Below are positions 21,572 through 21,715 of a stretch of DNA of 21,715 bases, one piece after another (position 1 is the stretch's first letter; every line of letters starts with the position of its first letter). The notes beneath the pieces were generated by a model that had not been told where the DNA came from, searched no databases, and saw only the letters and a list, made by a program, of their open reading frames with translations. This DNA is from JACPLR01 sp041649295 (GTDB taxonomy: Archaea; Nanobdellota; Nanobdellia; Pacearchaeales; GW2011-AR1): positions 1 to 21,715 of the forward strand of contig JBAZNI010000003.1 in assembly GCA_041649295.1 (NCBI GenBank), given 5' to 3'. A program made the position numbers and the translations under genes.

Positions 21572-21600
21572 GGTGCCAAGAAGATACTACGCCCCAACCG
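21572..21600. other. Right att junction: half-unit merging into the tRNA-Asp 3' end
   Basis: GGTGCCAAGAAGATACT (21572-21588) is the left half of a 51-bp unit. At the expected 17-base distance comes the core ACGCCCCAACCG (21589-21600), which is the tRNA 3' end. The right half of a unit is replaced by tRNA sequence. Joined to 128-149 it gives a complete 51-bp palindromic unit, as expected for attP in the circular form. Confidence 0.78.
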
Positions 21601-21661
21601 GGGATTGAACCCGGATCCCGGCCGCGACAGGGCCGTGTACTAACCACTATACTATTGAGGC
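21590..21661 (-). tRNA. tRNA-Asp (anticodon GTC)
   Basis: A 72-nt cloverleaf can be drawn on the minus strand. The acceptor stem GCCTCAA pairs with TTGGGGC (one G-T pair) with discriminator G. The D-stem is GTAT/GTAC, the anticodon stem CGGCC/GGCCG is perfect with loop CTGTCGC (anticodon GTC, Asp), the variable loop has four bases, and the T-stem CCGGG/CCCGG has loop TTCAATC. No CCA is encoded. The gene is intact, and its 3' end (from 21600 downwards) is the integration core of the element. A TATA box lies 27 bases upstream (21684-21693). Confidence 0.96.
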
Positions 21662-21683
21662 ATGAGAAAATATGTTAGAATTG

Positions 21684-21693
21684 CTTTTTAAAG
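21684..21693 (-). promoter_or_regulatory. TATA box of tRNA-Asp
   Basis: CTTTAAAAAG on the minus strand is centred 27 bases upstream of the first base of the tRNA, the classic archaeal position. It is one of the best indications that the host is an archaeon. Confidence 0.68.
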
Positions 21694-21715
21694 ATTTCTT
21701 TTAAATTAAATTTGT

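Larger units (their letters stand above)
116..21600. mobile_element. Integrated element in tRNA-Asp, with integrase, secretion-like operon and defence cargo
   Basis: A 12-bp direct repeat, ACGCCCCAACCG, occurs at 116-127 and 21589-21600. The right copy is part of the tRNA-Asp gene (discriminator, acceptor 3' strand and end of the T-stem, read on the minus strand). A tyrosine recombinase lies next to this tRNA. Joining the inner side of the right copy (from 21572) to the inner side of the left copy (to 149) gives a 51-bp unit with GGTGCCAA/TTGGCACC arms, the same architecture as four tandem units at 21211-21529, as expected for a circular-form attP. The cargo is R-M, nucleases, a GmrSD-like protein, a VirB2/B3/B4/B6-like operon, methyltransferases and a GHKL-nuclease. 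No replication protein, relaxase or VirD4 was recognised, so autonomous transfer is uncertain. The short direct repeat leaves some doubt about the exact left end. Confidence 0.72.

Noticed and set aside
21141..21647. Open frame of 168 codons on the minus strand across the repeat array, with repeated phrases such as GVLPNWHQ and GVIPLWHQ
   Set aside because: The repeated peptide comes from translating the 51-bp palindromic units and the tRNA itself; two of the units are in other frames, and the frame includes most of the tRNA 3' half.

Overview
The window looks like archaeal DNA from an AT-rich genome, most likely a DPANN-type lineage, although the lineage is inferred and not proven. The evidence is: TATA boxes about 24-27 nt upstream of many starts, including the tRNA (21684-21693) and several apparently leaderless genes; a tRNA gene with no encoded CCA; a tandem Lrp-family regulator; and a compact PrgI/VirB4 secretion operon. 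Inside operons, starts are set by AGGAGG-type ribosome binding sites or by short TAAAATG junctions.

Almost the whole window appears to be one integrated element of about 21.5 kb inserted at the 3' end of a tRNA-Asp(GTC) gene (21590-21661, minus). A 12-bp direct repeat (ACGCCCCAACCG) lies at 116-127 and at 21589-21600, the latter inside the tRNA acceptor/T-arm. A tyrosine integrase (19990-21144, minus) sits beside the tRNA. Joining the two ends in silico gives a complete 51-bp palindromic unit. Four more copies of that unit (21211-21261, 21305-21355, 21387-21437, 21479-21529) stand in tandem between the integrase and the tRNA. They share the outer arms GGTGCCA/TGGCACC and most of the core but differ at the centre of the core. 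This attP-like array is the most unusual thing in the window.

Layout, left to right. (1) 1-417: flank, left att-like unit, a dyad plus TATA box, and a 53-codon basic ORF. (2) 418-3771: restriction-modification module with two overlapping D12-class adenine methyltransferases and a convergent putative restriction endonuclease. (3) 3842-5333: RecB/Cas4-like Fe-S nuclease and a small unknown partner. (4) 5457-6407: double Lrp/AsnC regulator with a palindromic operator just upstream of its start. (5) 6404-9223: large DUF262/DUF1524 (GmrSD-like) protein with a HEPN-like motif and DUF5655-like tail. (6) 9263-10535: a nucleoside deaminase and a winged-helix protein. (7) 10536-10707: non-coding, with three inverted repeats. 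(8) 10708-16384 (minus): secretion/conjugation-like operon of zinc-ribbon protein, VirB2-like pilin, surface protein, VirB6-like membrane protein, PrgI/VirB3-like protein and VirB4 ATPase carrying a nuclease-like C-terminal domain. (9) 16441-16490: dyad-rich divergent promoter region. (10) 16522-17940 (plus): small ORF, ribbon-helix-helix-like protein and two further methyltransferases. (11) 17980-19947: GHKL ATPase fused to a PD-(D/E)XK nuclease. (12) Integrase, att array and tRNA.

Taken together this is an integrative element that combines an integration module, a minimal type IV secretion-like machine (no VirD4 coupling protein, classical relaxase or replication initiator recognised) and a large cargo of defence-type genes: restriction-modification, a GmrSD-like protein, a RecB-like nuclease and an ATPase-nuclease with methyltransferases. 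No CRISPR array, rRNA, capsid gene or transposase was seen.
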